The translations under genes were made by a program, and so were the position numbers. The notes beneath the pieces were generated by a model that saw nothing but the letters and a program-made list of their open reading frames with translations, was not told the origin of the DNA and ran no database searches. From Incurvaria masculella (lineage: Eukaryota; Arthropoda; Insecta; Lepidoptera; Incurvariidae): a stretch of DNA of 64,000 bases. Location of the stretch: positions 12,728,501-12,792,500 of the forward strand of contig OX335641.1 in NCBI GenBank assembly GCA_946894095.1, read 5' to 3'. Positions 23,871 through 35,740 of this stretch are shown here, one piece after another (position 1 is the first letter of the stretch; each line of letters begins with the position of its first letter).

Positions 23871-24851
23871 TGCTTGACAGCTAGTAGCAGAGCGAGAGTG
23901 GAGGAAAAAATTCGGATGGGATTGAATGCTCGTCAATTGCAAACTACCCACCTAGGTCGCCCATGCCATATTGGCGTAAACAAGATCATTATTATGAAGC
24001 TGCATGGCGATTTCGAAAATTGTTTGAGTAAAAAAAGACATTTGAATACATTTAGGCCCCAGTGCACGACGCCTTGTACAATGTTATCGGTTACTTATTA
24101 CATTTAACGATGATGTGACGGCTAATCGCCCATCATATGAAATTGAGTTGCACGTAACAAATTTTAGTTAAAGTTAGATTGCCAGGCGTCAGACCACAAA
24201 TAGTCCCTCGAAACAATCGGTAAAAATGTTTACTGTATGGCAACTCTCAGCACCGCCTGAGCTGAAATAGTACTGTCCTTCTCCCACAGTATATAATCAG
24301 AAAGAGACAGGGACAATTAAAGCACCATCTAGCGTACCATTCGTACTAATAAACAAAACAGTTTCTCTTGGAGCCGCGGGGTGGCGATACTAGCGCCCAA
24401 TATGTCGGCTTGCTATCAGCTATTGATAGAACCATAGATTACATATCTTTGGCGCCGAAATTCTGAATCACTGGCACCGAGTGCCAGGCTTTTAAATATG
24501 GAAAACAAAGCATTGTATTCCATAAATGGCGACGTTTGCCTATTATTTAAGGTCCAATAAGACAACAAAACTGTAAAATTAGTGAGTTTTGATACTTTGA
24601 ATTATTATTACATCGTGATTTTGACGGTCATCAATGGGTCGGGAGTGATTACGGTTAGCGGTTAACATCAACGTTCAACGCAATGATTAAGTTTCGTGCA
24701 ACGCAAAATTTGCCTGATCAGGCTTTAATCATAATTTGACGGTGATGTTGACGTGCACGAGCGTACGTGCAACCGGGCCTTAGTATGAAACGATGTTGGT
24801 CTCTTCCGTCAGTTGAGTGTATATGTCTGAGCGTATGGTGTGCGTGTGCAG

Positions 24852-25055
24852 GGCGACCGCAGCCGACGCTCAGCTGGTCGGTGGGCGGGCGCGCGGCGCC
24901 GGCCGCGGCGGTGAAGGCGGACGGGCGGCTCGTGGTGAGCCGGCTGGAGCTGCGCGGCATCGACCGCGGCTACCTCAACACCACCGTCAAGTGCCAGGCG
25001 ACCAACACGGCGCTGCTGCGGCCGCACGAGCGCACCGCCGTTGTCGATATGCACT
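24852..25055 (+). CDS. Sidestep-family exon: remainder of Ig2
   Basis: This encodes GRPQPTLSWSVGG, then KADGRLVVSRLELRGIDRG, then NTTVKCQATNTALLRP and VVDMH. It supplies the core tryptophan (LSW), the strand E/F region and the second cysteine (VKCQATN) of Ig2. CQATNT-x-L-x-x-P followed by VDM is a close match to the Sidestep family pattern. There is one N-glycosylation sequon (NTT). The acceptor gtgtgcag and the donor GTGAGT at 25056 are strong. Phase is 1 in and 1 out. The exon is about 70% GC against AT-rich flanks. A shadow frame is open through the same stretch but has no family resemblance. Confidence 0.92.
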
Positions 25056-26375
25056 GTGAGTTTGGTGATGTCTTCTACAAGATCTTGTCTAACATCCCAA
25101 TAATGATTTCCAAAATTGTATGTGATAGCTATTGCATCGTTGCATACAACTAGTTGAGGTTCCCGGCTCCGCTCGTGTCTATCTGGTATTGGTTTTTTTG
25201 ATGTGAGCAGAAGTGAGTAGAAGTGCCGTGCCCGAGCGGCCTAGGTGAACGTGCGATTGTAATATTTCGTAGAGGCCAGAAATGTAGCACCCGTAATTTT
25301 AGAACATGTATGAAAATATATATGTGTAGAGGAAGCAAAATAAATATGCCTTGACCGGACCGTATTTATTTCTATCGTCTCTGCTTACCCTTCCTGGGTT
25401 CAGATGTCGACATAATTCTTTCACGGTTTTGGCGGTTTTTTTTATAAATCCGTACATTCTACTATTTAAGTTTTCTTATCAGCCCCTTACCCAACCTGAA
25501 GTAACTTTTAGATTAATGTTCAGATATATACCCATTAACGTACGTTCGATAAACCGAGCGACCACCCCTAGTTCGTTACGATTCACTCTTGGTTATGCTT
25601 CTATTGACTTGACGATACTTTGGGTCGAGTTCGATCCATTTAATGTTCAGTTTAGTTCCGTCGAAGAAGCCTAATAGCGATTGTGAAGGGGTGATAAAAC
25701 TTTGAATTTTCGGATACGTACTTGAGTTAACGAATAACCTTTAAGGAATTTGCAGGTGAAAGTTTTTATGCATGAAACGTTATTCAAACGTATGCATAAA
25801 ATTTTATTATTTGGTTAGGATAGTACGACCAAAGATAATACTAATAATTACGACACAGAACACAGAACAACAGGCAACGAAATAAATATGAAAGTTCACG
25901 TAATTTTGTGACGTTGAATGCAAAGTATTTTTTCACAACTTCATTATTTTTTTTTTCAGTATCACTCCCCGCAGTGGTATGCTTATTCAACAGAGCAACA
26001 ATAGTTTTACAAATTCGTGATCTCCAAAAAATTCTAATGACGTTGAAAAATCTGGCCATTCAACAAACTGAGACTGGTAAATAGCTTTAGCCCACTGCTC
26101 CTTGAGGACAACGCTCGCCCACACACTGCACGTCAGACGTTCGCCACATTAGATGAGCTGCGACTGAAAACTGTCTGTCACCCACCACACTCTCCACACC
26201 TTGCTCCAACTGATATCATTTTCTTTCTATAAAATTTAGACATGGAAGAAGAAAAATCAATCCCTGTCAGATAGTCAAAATTGCCTTTAAAGAATTCATT
26301 TTGGTTCTCAGTTTTATAGAGATTAGTTGCTGATTATTATCATTAGGTGCCGATTCATTTGATTTTAGAGACACC

Positions 26376-26663
26376 TTTTTAGGGTTCCGTACCCAAAGGG
26401 TGAAAACGGAACCCTATTACTAAGCCTCCGCTGTCCGTCCGTCACAGGGCTGTATCCTGTGAACCATATAGGTAGGCAGCTGAAATTTTCACAGATTATG
26501 TATTTATTTTGCCGCTGTAACAACAAATAGGTAAAATAAAAAAATTATAAAAATTAAAGGGCCCTTTAATTTACATACAAAATATCTGATATTTGTGTTA
26601 AATCTTGTACGATGGAACGGAACCCTTCGTGTGCGAGTCCGACTCGCACTTGGCCGGTTTTTT
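26376..26663 (+). mobile_element. GGGTTCCGTACCC-family dispersed element
   Basis: Full-length copy in the same orientation as that at 5100, with a shorter CCGT tract (gtccgtccgtcaca). The ending cttggccggttttttat is kept. Confidence 0.8.
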
Positions 26664-26749
26664 ATAACTATTAATTTAACATTCTCCTGTATAGTCGTCT
26701 CTGCTATTTAAGTTTTATTATCTTAGTAATAATTGGTGCTTCCTTTTCT

Positions 26750-26985
26750 TATGTTACTGGATATGGATGGCTCATACCGAACTGACCGTCAGATAACACA
26801 CCACATGAGAACTAAGTGCCATGCCAGGACCTTCCTAATATTGCTCGGCTACATTGAACTGGATCGAAAACACGGATAATTTTCATTGGCGCTTCGACCA
26901 TCGTTCATTCAAAAGGGATTAACCCTATCACCTATTAAGTAAGACCTACAGTTTAACGTGGAAGCCAGCATCAAGGGTTGAAAAT
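26750..26985 (-). mobile_element. SINE, old copy
   Basis: Reverse-oriented diverged copy: gatatggatggctcataccg, gtgccatgccaggacctt and cattgaactggatcgaaaac in order. Confidence 0.65.
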
Positions 26986-27088
26986 GGTCACCCATCCAGA
27001 ACCTAACCACACTCAGATGTGCTTCCCCAGCTTACTGATTCGCAAGGCGTCGCACATTGAGCTACCGAGGCTGACAAGGGCTTACAAT

Positions 27089-27288
27089 GGTAAATTAACT
27101 CGCCGGGTGAACAGACCCGTGAGTGATTCAATCTGTCGTTTAGTTGATTTAACTGATAAAGATAACTGGTAAATTGCATTTCCCTTGGCCGAATATCACG
27201 TCGATTGGCAGTAAGCATGGCACGAAATTCAACAAAACGTCAGATTTAATCACTTATCCGTCTGTTCGCCCGGCGAGTTAATTTACTA
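27089..27288. mobile_element. MITE with taaattaactcgccgggt ends
   Basis: The left arm 27091-27116 (taaattaactcgccgggtga acagac) and the right arm 27260-27285 are inverted, with one or two mismatches, and pairing continues for about 15 bp inward (gtgagtgatt / aatcacttat). About 200 bp, non-coding. Confidence 0.75.
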
Positions 27289-28839
27289 TGCTAACACCCC
27301 GCTGGTCTAGAAATCACAAATTTAGGTCATCAAAAATGGTAGCAAGTTAATGTTTGTTTGCAACCAAAGGGTTAATCGGTTTGCATTCATCATGACCTCG
27401 CTCGGCCCCCTCCATTACCCCTTGAAGCAGCCTTAAGTCTACTCAACTCTTAAGACAAATAGCTTTAAGTGGTCCCAGATTGAATGCCATATTCTCGAAT
27501 TTCGTTCCTTTTAAACTAAGTAAGCACAAAACAAATCTTCGCCTCTTTCGTTCTACGTCTTACGTCTGTCACAGAATGGCCTTACATTTAAATGTTTCAC
27601 TTTCAATAAAATATAAAACTTTAATTTTTATAGATTATACCTCGTTACTTATGTAAGTATTTTAAGAAATCATTGAGAAAGCTGCATGAATAATTAATCT
27701 GATAGCTTTTCTGAGTGCTTATCTTTTTTCGTAACTTATCATTATATTTTCACATATTGTATCGGTCTTATATGTATATAGCTTCGGTTTGCTTTTTCTT
27801 TGTAAAACAATAAAAAAAGAAACTATCTTATATATACGAACCTCTTAATAAAAAAATAAAAAATCACGTACCCCTGGCTTTGATATTATTACACATAATG
27901 TTTTATTTCCTAAAGAACTTCTCTTATCCATTGTAAGATTTCAGGCAGAAAGTCAAACGAAAATGTAATGGAACATTAAATAACAGTACCTTTGAATTTT
28001 CGGCATCACAGACGACAACCTAGTAATCAGGCTTGCTCATCTCCCCTCAGGCCACTCGTTAGTCGACGCTGCGGGGGGACGTGGGGTGGTTACCTCGGCG
28101 TGGGCAGGCCTGCCACACTCGCCTATGTGTGATGCATATTGCCGATTATAGCAGCTGAGGTACCCTTCCTTCGCTCGGGTCGATCTCGTTTAGAACTGAT
28201 GTGATGAATTATTCCATGGATAAAAAGTAGCCCAAACCAGCCGGGTCTAGAAGGCTAGTCCACGTCACTTTAAGCAAAATCGGTTTAGCCGACATGCGTG
28301 ATTGAAGCAGAAACATCCAAATATTCCTATTTATAATGTAATAAATGTAAATAATGTAAGGAATGTACATATGCTGTGTGGGTTCCGGTAGGTAAAAATA
28401 ATTGTTGATATATTGAGTTGGCTCGTTCTGGTACTCATACGACTGGTGTCGCTTCTAGACGTCAGACCTATATTATTATTCCATAGCGATAGCCGAAGGG
28501 GTTGGGTAAAGGAGGTTAGGGGACGTGAGGGGGTTCCCAGATAACTAAGAGAGACGGATAGTTGCGGGCGAGCCTGACGCCGACGCTAACTTCCGCTGAT
28601 CGAGTGGACTTGTTGCCGGACGCGGGCGCAAGGGCCAATCGCCTGCTGACAGTCTAATGGAATTCACTACCTGTCTCTCTTACTTTTGATGGCCGTTTGT
28701 TTGATTACTCAAACTGCTTAGGGAACTTATAGTTGGACACGTTTTGACGGGCCATTTTGATAACTTCTGACCCTCAAAATTGTTACTCTGCTATCTTTTT
28801 AACAGCTTCATGAACATAATTTCTGTTGAAATATAATAT

Positions 28840-29060
28840 TTATGTATGTAAAATCGACCGTGAAACAAGGACACATTAATTAAATAAAGATCCCTGTAAA
28901 GATAACTACTTTATGAATATACCGCAAGGCTGGTCCCGAACCAGCAAACATACAGTCATATTCATAAAATAGTTATTTGATTTTTTTATTTTATTCGGGA
29001 ATATACCGGGCTCATTCTTTCATTAACGTCTCCTTGCTTCACGGTCGACTATACTACATG
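28840..29060. mobile_element. Foldback element with cgaccgtgaa ends
   Basis: The left arm (atgtatgtaaaatcgaccgt, gaaacaaggacacattaatt) is answered at the right by its near reverse complement (cattaacgtctccttgcttc acggtcgact). The arms are about 75 bp. A related copy, split by a LINE, lies at about 3275-3300 and 4533-4660. Confidence 0.75.
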
Positions 29061-29373
29061 AATATATTCATTCATTCATATTCGATGATATTCATTCATA
29101 AATATCAAATTCTTTGGAAAATGCGACATACTTTCTTACTACGAAGAAGCATAATTTACTTATATTTTATGTTGACGTACGGTCGTTTTTCTGAATTCTA
29201 TACACCGGAAAAGAGACAAAATTGAGATCTCTTTCTGTCATGCTGAAGTCAACCATAGAGTAAAAGGGACTTAGGAATTCCTTCTCTTTCTAGTGTAAGA
29301 AAGGAAACTTAATTTTAAGTTTAAACTTAAAATTAAAACTTTAATATATCCTTCTTATAACCTGTTTGTGCAG

Positions 29374-29516
29374 TACGGCCGACATCAGTTCGGATTTGGG
29401 ACAAGCCTGCGCAGCTTTCCGCCGAGACGGAGACGCGGCTCACATGCGAGGCGCGTGGCAGTCGCCCGCCTGCTCAGCTGGTCTGGTACCGCGACAACCG
29501 CAGCTACAGAGGCGAG
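29374..29516 (+). CDS. Sidestep-family exon: first half of Ig3
   Basis: The reading is RPTSVRIWDKPAQLSAE, TETRLTCEARGSRPPAQ and LVWYRDNRSYRGE. It contains the first cysteine (LTCEARGS) and the core tryptophan (VWYRD) of Ig3. The CxAxGSRPPA run before the Trp is the usual Sidestep arrangement. It is entered in phase 1 (T from the previous exon plus TA gives Leu) and left in phase 0 at GTGCGT, 29517. At 143 nt it is not a multiple of three, so any second copy spliced in with it would break the frame. It heads a 175-bp tandem array of copies of itself that continues into the intron to about 30385. Confidence 0.92.
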
Positions 29517-30385
29517 GTGCGTGCCGCTCACTACTTAAGAGACAGCAGCTTACAAATAGGTAGTGCACATCCTGGAGGAGCTTGCGCAGCTCTCCACCAA
29601 GACGGTGGCGCGTTACAGATGCGTGGCGCGTGGCAGTCGCTCGGCTGCTCAGCTGGTCTGGTACCGCGACAACCGCAGCTAGAGAGGCGAGGTGCGTGCC
29701 GCTCACTACCCACGAGGCAGCAGCTCGGCCGAAGGCAGTGCGCATCAGGGTGGAGCTTGCGCAGCTCTCCACCAAGCCGGAGACGCGGCTCACATGCGAG
29801 GCGCGTGGCAGTCACTCGGCTGCTCAGATGGTCTGGTACCGCGACAACCGCAGCTACAGAGGCGAGGTGCATGCCGCTCACTACCCACGATACAGCAGCT
29901 CGTCCGTAGGCAGTGCGCATTAGGGAGGAGCTTGCGCAGCTCTCCACAAAGACGGAGACGCGGCTCACATGCGAGGCGCGTGGCAGTCGCTCGGCTGCTC
30001 AGATGGTCTGGTACCGCGACAACCGCAGCTACAGAGGTGAGGTGCATGCCGCTCACTACCCACGATACAGCAGGTCGGCCGTAGGCAGTGCGCATTAGGG
30101 AGGAGCTTGCGCAGCACTCCACAAAGACGTAGACGCGGCTCACATGCGAGGCGCGTGGCAGTCGCTCGGCTGCTCAGATGGTCTGGTACCGCGACAACCG
30201 CAGCTACAGAGGCGAGGTGCATGACGCTCACTACCCACGAGATTGCAGCTCGGCCGTAGGCAGTGCGCATCAGGGAAGAGCTTGCGCAGCTCTCCACAAA
30301 GACGGAGACGCGACTCACATGCGAGGCGCGTGGCAGCGACAAACCGCGACAAACGCGGCAACAGTGGCGAAGCGCGTTGCGGCTA
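29517..30385 (+). repeat. 175-bp tandem array of copies of the first Ig3 exon
   Basis: Units 29517-29691, 29692-29866, 29867-30041 and 30042-30216 are each exactly 175 bp: 32 nt of intron (gtgcatgccgctcactaccc...) plus a 143-nt exon copy ending GGCGAG or GGTGAG before GTG. A fifth, diverged and shortened copy ends near 30385. Stop codons occur in the exon frame of units 1, 3, 4 and 5 (TAG near the start; unit 1 also has one in RS*RGE). Unit 2 is open throughout and is listed separately. Long shadow frames on both strands across the array follow from the repeat and are not genes. Confidence 0.92.
29724..29866 (+). CDS. Candidate alternative Ig3 exon (intact tandem copy)
   Basis: This copy keeps everything an exon needs: AG acceptor (gcagcag, 29721-29723), 143 nt, no stop in the exon frame, the same entry (1) and exit (0) phases as the exon at 29374-29516, and a GTGCAT donor. 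It reads RPKAVRIRVELAQLSTKPE, TRLTCEARGSHSAAQMVWYR, DNRSYRGE. Compared with the reference exon, the cysteine, the core Trp and the loop after it are kept. The first strand (IWDKPAQLSAE versus IRVELAQLSTK) and the region before the Trp (SRPPAQL versus SHSAAQM) differ. Inclusion of both exons would shift the frame, so use would have to be mutually exclusive. The intron before it has a weak pyrimidine tract. It may equally be a chance survivor of a minisatellite; expression data are needed to decide. Confidence 0.45.
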
Positions 30386-31924
30386 TACACATGGCATCAG
30401 TGCTTGCTTACATTTTCGGCAAGCATTTGGGACGACCCTATGTTATAATAATAATGATTTTCATCTCGCTAGCCGAGACCGGATGAGACGGGCGTCTAGA
30501 ACTTTATTTCGTAGTTTCCTCATCAAAAACTCATTTATAACTTTCTTTCGCTTCTGGCTCTTTACTTCTACCATGGTTACTGACAAAATATATACCAATT
30601 TATACATTTCGCAGCGTGCATCGTTCCACAGAACATTCGTTTTATCAATATTTTTTGTGCAACTGGCCATGGATGGTTTAAACTACACGCACCGCATTGC
30701 CGAAGGAATTAGGTGCCATGCCAGGGCCACATTGAATCAGATCACATACATAAGCATCAGTAGATTATGCTGCCCAATCAAACTTAGTTACCTATTCATT
30801 TGAAAACTACTGTACAAATCACCAATTTATTTGATATTTGGTTTTTCCCACCTTCCAGCCAGCGAGCATGAAAGCACGGGAGTAACGATCTAAATGCATC
30901 TATGTATGGCGTGTCGCCGCGAGTTATTGGAAAACGTCCCTGTGGTTAGTTTGCTTATAATTCGGGGCGCGTAACATCGAATGTGTGTTGTACTAAATAG
31001 CGACCTGTGAAGTTCATACATGTTCTTATCTGTCATTGGGTTCTTGAGAAAATCAGTAGCATGCGAATTCTTAAGCGAACTCATTTGCCGGCGCTGCCGG
31101 TTTTGAATGTAAAAGTGGCCACCCCATTACAAACGAGTTTCATTTGCTACTCCCGTCCTTCGCTCGCTGCTTCCACGGTCCAGCCTCACAGTTTCATCAT
31201 GTAGTTGTCCTTTTTACAGATTTATATCTAAAACAAGCTGCGGTACCCGGCTCCGCTGGGGTTAATGTCGAGCTGAATTATTTCATGAATAAAAAGTTTC
31301 CCAAAAGGCTGGTCCAAAAGGCTTGTCCAGAACAATGTATCCATCTACCTTTTATAAAGATCATGAGAATTAATGAGAAACATCAAATCATTCCCATTTA
31401 GAGCTTCGGAAACATTTGGTGGCTTTTTAAAAAAAAGCATGTGTCGCTAGAACCTTTCTGCACTTGCACTACAATATTAAATACCTAGTAAGTATGTAAC
31501 AAAAGGATCTTAAGTTCTACGTGGACTCCCAACCACAGCCAGCCTCAACATCGAAAACGGTAACCCATGCCGAACCTTACTGCTCCCAGAGATACTATAC
31601 GGCGGAACTGAATTCTATTTAGCCTATCCTAATTCCCGGGTGGTTAAATGTACGCGTACAAAGTTTCATCTAATTCGGATGATTGATTTAAGAGTTATGG
31701 AGGAACATACATACATACAGAAATGATTTCTAAAAATCGTCAATTTAGTTTTAGTATCATACATAAAGTCTACAAACGCAGTATCTTATAAAACAAAGCA
31801 ACTTACTCCATGAACATACCTTACAGATTTATAGTATAGATTACAGATTGCCTTGCTTGGTCGGTTATATGTACCTAAACATTCCGAAGTACTTTCTAAG
31901 GATGAAAGGATATGATTTCCGCAG
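30386..31924 (+). other. Rest of intron 4
   Basis: A SINE piece (30660-30745) and a dispersed-repeat fragment at about 31220-31345 (gcggtacccggctccgctgg, tttcatgaataaaaagtttc) related to 28145-28330. The tail at 31650-31720 (tttcatctaattcggatgat, ggaacatacatacatac) is of the kind found in LINE 3' ends. Otherwise nothing recognised. Confidence 0.65.
30660..30745 (-). mobile_element. SINE fragment
   Basis: ggccatggatggtttaaact, cgaaggaattaggtgccatg and ccagggccacattgaat match the 3' part of the family in reverse orientation. Confidence 0.65.
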
Positions 31925-32072
31925 ACGGAGTTCTCGAACGATACCACCTCGGTGTCTGTGCTGTCGTTCACGCCCAGCGCCGCCGACGACGGCGCGGCGC
32001 TGCTGTGCCGCGCGCACAACCCCGCCCTGCCGCACGCGCCCCTGGAGGACTCCTTCCGTATGGCCGTTGTCT
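31925..32072 (+). CDS. Sidestep-family exon: second half of Ig3
   Basis: The reading is TEFSNDTTSVSVLSFTPSAA, DDGAALLCRAHNPALPHAPL and EDSFRMAVV. It carries strands D to G of Ig3 with the second cysteine (ALLCRAHNP). The LSFTPSAADDG string before the cysteine is the standard Sidestep form, and PALPHAPLEDS matches the family's usual short loop after it. NDT is a sequon. Phase 0 in follows the preceding exon, and phase 1 out ends at the donor GTAAGC (32073). The acceptor is tttccgcag. Confidence 0.92.
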
Positions 32073-33315
32073 GTAAGCTCCCTATACTTTTTTAATTTGC
32101 CTGCCTGCAACCAAGACCCGGTGTCTAAACAAACCAGGCAACCTAGGTTCTAAGCCCAAACCTTGTCTACTAAGCGCTAACTTGCGCCCTCTCTTGGTAA
32201 ACAAAACTAAAACTCACTATAGGTGACGTTTAAGTCACTGAACCTATAGATAACATCTACAGATTTAGGAAAAGGTTAGAAATGCCTACCCTCTTGCTTT
32301 ACTACCCCACGCTTGTCGCCGTCCTACATTTAAACTTCATTCATATTGAGATGCGGCAGGAATATTGGCATGTCGGGCGCACGCACAACGGGACAAGTTT
32401 GGCAAAATGGCATCTATTCATCATGTAAACGTGAATAAAAAGGACTAAATATAAATGTAACATATATGTTACGGCTTACCTCCTTTGCGCATTTCCCCCT
32501 GCAAAATATATTATGTCAGTTGTTTAGTTTGCGAAATTAGACAAAAGAAATATTATAATTTTTCATCAGACGGCGAGAGGCGAGAGGATGGACATTTTAT
32601 AGCTTATTCTCAATTATGTGGTCATAACATGGTCTTATTACTATCCCTCTCGAGTTTAATGTCCTATTTTATCTTAGAAAATGTTTTACAGTGTATACAT
32701 AGGACGTATATTTTACAATGTTCCTTCCAGTTTCGTTTTATCTCTCCGTGTCATTGTCGGATACAATTACATTTATGACCACTTCTCTCCATATCCCGCG
32801 CCCGCTCTAATGTCTAACACTAACATTACCTGAGTACACACATTAGCGAGAGCCAGCTGAGTGGGAGAAGGGAGTCGTGCCCGGATAAGAATCGCATTAC
32901 GGCATTCAATTCTCAATGTACGTGTAACAACACTACGTAAAAATACAGCAATCTTCCATAGGATTGTACAAGTAAGAGGTTTATTAGCACGAATATTAAG
33001 AAATAGTTTAAGATAAGTGAATTGCTCAGTTTCGTTTTTATTGATACTGCTAGTGAAAGTGTCTGCTTTATTTTACTCACACGTTTTTTTGCTACTATCT
33101 ACAAAAAAGGGGTAGCATCACAATTTAAAGCAAACAACAATAAATTAGCTAAATGTTTTCAGGTACGATTAATGTTTCTTTATATCATTAAATCATCTTT
33201 ATAACAAATTAATGACACAACGGTAATGTCGCATCTATTATGTGCATAAAATTATCAAGTTTATGTGTATGTTGAATTTTCTATTTTATTACGGTCAGTG
33301 AAAATTTAGATAAAA

Positions 33316-33382
33316 ACCTGCCAAGTGCGTAGGCTTATTAATAGGGGTCCGTTGGCACCCTTTGGGTATGGAATCCTAAAAT
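33316..33382 (-). mobile_element. GGGTTCCGTACCC-family element, internally deleted
   Basis: Only both ends remain: cctgccaagtgcg at the left and ccgttggcaccctttgggta followed by cctaaaa at the right. It lies immediately before a TTAA-flanked MITE. Confidence 0.6.
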
Positions 33383-33388
33383 AGGGCT

Positions 33389-33938
33389 TTAAGGTGGCCC
33401 ATCCCGCTCAACTCCCCATACAAACGGGAAAAGAAGATCACGCACATATTACTTGTCAGAGATCTCAAATTTTGCTCAAAATAGCTTTATTTGATCGAAC
33501 TAGATGTCTGATGACCATCGGCATTGTAAAATTGTGTTAGGTTTCTAAGTTATAAGGTCCGAAAGTTCGGGTTTTTCGCGCGTTTTATACAATAACTTTG
33601 GAGGTAGATTACGCAATGATAAAGTAAGAACATCTTAAAAATATTAGTCATCAGACGTAGCATATTTAATCAAGATTTATTATCTATTTGGTTTATGTTA
33701 GATTTTTTAATACAGCGGTCGTGGTTTACTTTTACCTATAAGTCATTTAGTAATTAAAATTTTCGTAAATCTTACCAAATCATACACTATGCACATTGTT
33801 TTTTTTGTGGACATGTTGCATCTTCCTCATCACGGAGCCTGTCTTTTTCTTTGAAACAGAGAAGGTCCCAGAGCGCAACAGCACGGTTTTGTACCGTGCC
33901 CGCGATTGAATTAGTCCCGCCGGGTTGGGCCGCCTTAA
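33389..33938 (+). mobile_element. TTAA-flanked MITE (GGTGGCCC family), copy 3
   Basis: ttaaggtggcccatcccgct at the left, gggttgggccgccttaa at the right, both with TTAA at the border. About 550 bp and non-coding. Confidence 0.85.
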
Positions 33939-34183
33939 GAACTCAAAATAGAAGATTGTTCTTTTTACAACTTGCCTGGCTCGATGTGGGGAGACGATAA
34001 TTCTCGTCTAAACACCAAATTCTCAGGACACAAGTACGAACGTCCGTGGCTGCAGTTTGATTTAAATTTTTCTTTGCTTTTAATTTATTTCATGTAGCTG
34101 GTAAATGTGTAATGTACAAATAAAGTACTGAGATTTTAATTATATTTGAAACGAAACAATATAATTATGATTATACCGTTTAA

Positions 34184-34553
34184 GCGGCTCGTAGCCTAGT
34201 GGTGCGGGGATTGGCCTAGCGTACCAGAGGCCTGGGTTCAATTCCGACATGCACCACTGTCTTTCTCTTTCCGCGGTTGGTTCGGAATCCATGTAAAACT
34301 GTAGGTCCCCTTCCCTTACTAGGTGGTAGGGTTTAAGTCCGCCCGGGTTGTTACCATCGCATTGGATGAAAAGATGGTCGAAACGGCAATGAACAATTGT
34401 CCGTGTTTTCCATCCAGTTCAATGTAGCCGTGCCCATAAAGGGAAGGTCCTGGCATGGCACCTAATTCCTTCGGGAATGTGGTGTATTGGGCTAATATCA
34501 TAACGGTAGTTGTGTGGTATTAGCCATTCATGTGAGGTAGCATAAAAAAAAAA
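34184..34553 (+). mobile_element. tRNA-derived SINE, full-length reference copy
   Basis: The head is tRNA-like with pol III A box tagcctagtgg (34192-34202) and B box ggttcaattcc (34235-34245). The body has ggaatccatgtaaaactgta, actaggtggtagggttta, ccatcgcattggatgaaaag and catggcacctaattccttcg. The element ends attagccattcatg, then a run of A to 34553. It is a non-coding retroposon that depends on a LINE for movement. At least a dozen copies or pieces lie in this window, several nested in or cut by other elements. Confidence 0.88.
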
Positions 34554-35740
34554 GAAGAATTTGGCCAAACTGCAATCGGAACCAAGCAGTAAAATGCAGA
34601 CATTTCGGCGCATATAATAACGATTTTCCAAGTTGTTAGCATCTAAAACCTATTGATACAACTTTGTCTTAACACGCTCTATTCCATTTTATGGATTTTC
34701 ATTGTAATTTGTTATGCTATTGGCCCATGCAACGGTAAAAAAAACCAGTTTAGTTGAAATGCTTTCTCGTGAAGTTACATAGATGTCACCTATACAATGT
34801 GTTTCTGAGAAGTGCGAGAGTTACTCAATTATGAATATTAACTTCGCTATCGTTATTTATGTAGTAGACACATTTATTCATTTCTATTAAAATTTACTTT
34901 AAAACCTAACCTGACCTAACCTAGCATTTACCAAACTCTATTCTTAAATCCTAACAGCTGTATTCAGAGTGGACCGACTAACTTTAATCCGCCGGACTAA
35001 ACCAGTTTTTGTATGGTTAGTCCGGTGCTAATCTCGTACTAAGTTTTGACAGGTGGTCTCTGAATACGACTATAAGATTCACAGGTAAAATCTATCGGAC
35101 CGTAGCATAGCCTCATAGAATGCAAAATCTTGTGTGCTACGCCTCGTAGATCGTCTACGTTGTAACTACGGTTGTAGCAGTGAAACGGTTCATCCAGCAG
35201 CAAAATGAACTCCTCTCGTTACATATTTATTTACATTATCGCCTACAACTGAGTCGTTTTGCCTATAGATCATGGAACATCATTTATATTCCGGGAGGTC
35301 ACGACATTTTTGGTCACGATTAGGTAAATGGCTGAATCTGGGTTCACATGTTAGAGACCAACCTTCTGACGCTAAATATGTCGTTCTGCCTGCGCCAAGT
35401 GGTTGCGTTATCTAGATTGGCTATATAAAATAGATGTTGGTAAGTATGCACCTGCTGATGAATATATTGATTGGCTAGAAATATTGATACCTATTAATTA
35501 TACAACAATAACCAGTCGGTTTTTTCCGCTGTGATCATACCGTATGGCGCTCTATAATATCCTGTTTTGCTTCATCTACAGAGATAAATATTTTCAATTC
35601 ACTCATCATGTGATGGCATAACGGACAGGCTACTTACTTATTGAGATTAAAATATTCTATATTTTATCTTTATATTATTTTTGACAATAGAATGAATATC
35701 ATAAATACATAAGAAATAATTTTAATAACAACGATTGTTG

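Larger units (their letters stand above)
20152..24851 (+). other. Intron 2 of the Sidestep-family gene (4.7 kb)
   Basis: Contains a GAAGTCGGTT-type repeat (about 21175-21570), a 40-odd-bp direct repeat pair (about 21588 and 22267), a diverged SINE (22448-22684) and a GC-rich patch (23590-23870). The remainder (20160-21170, 22690-23580, 23880-24850) is AT-rich with nothing I recognise. Confidence 0.75.
25056..29373 (+). other. Intron 3 of the Sidestep-family gene (4.3 kb)
   Basis: Holds a GGGTTCCGTACCC element, an old SINE, a MITE at 27089-27288 and a foldback element at 28840-29060. Diverged repeat text near 28145-28330 is shared with 31220-31345. A 28-bp perfect palindrome (ttaattttaagttt and its complement) is at 29309-29336. 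The stretches 25060-26370, 27290-28140 and 28340-28840 show nothing I recognise. Confidence 0.72.

Noticed and set aside
20041..25055. A different Ig family (nephrin, Dscam, Beat) for the host gene
   Set aside because: Five Ig domains plus one FN3-like domain with [24 protein letters not shown] and FYWQFNNSGE point to Sidestep. Beat proteins have two Ig domains and Dscam many more.
29366..30803. Long open frames on both strands (up to about 186 residues) as genes
   Set aside because: They follow from the 175-bp exon-derived array, change frame every unit and lack starts or splice context of their own.
34184..34260. Functional tRNA gene (A and B boxes present)
   Set aside because: The same head occurs in many copies attached to a common SINE body and A-tail, and it does not fold into a full cloverleaf with a matching acceptor stem by eye.
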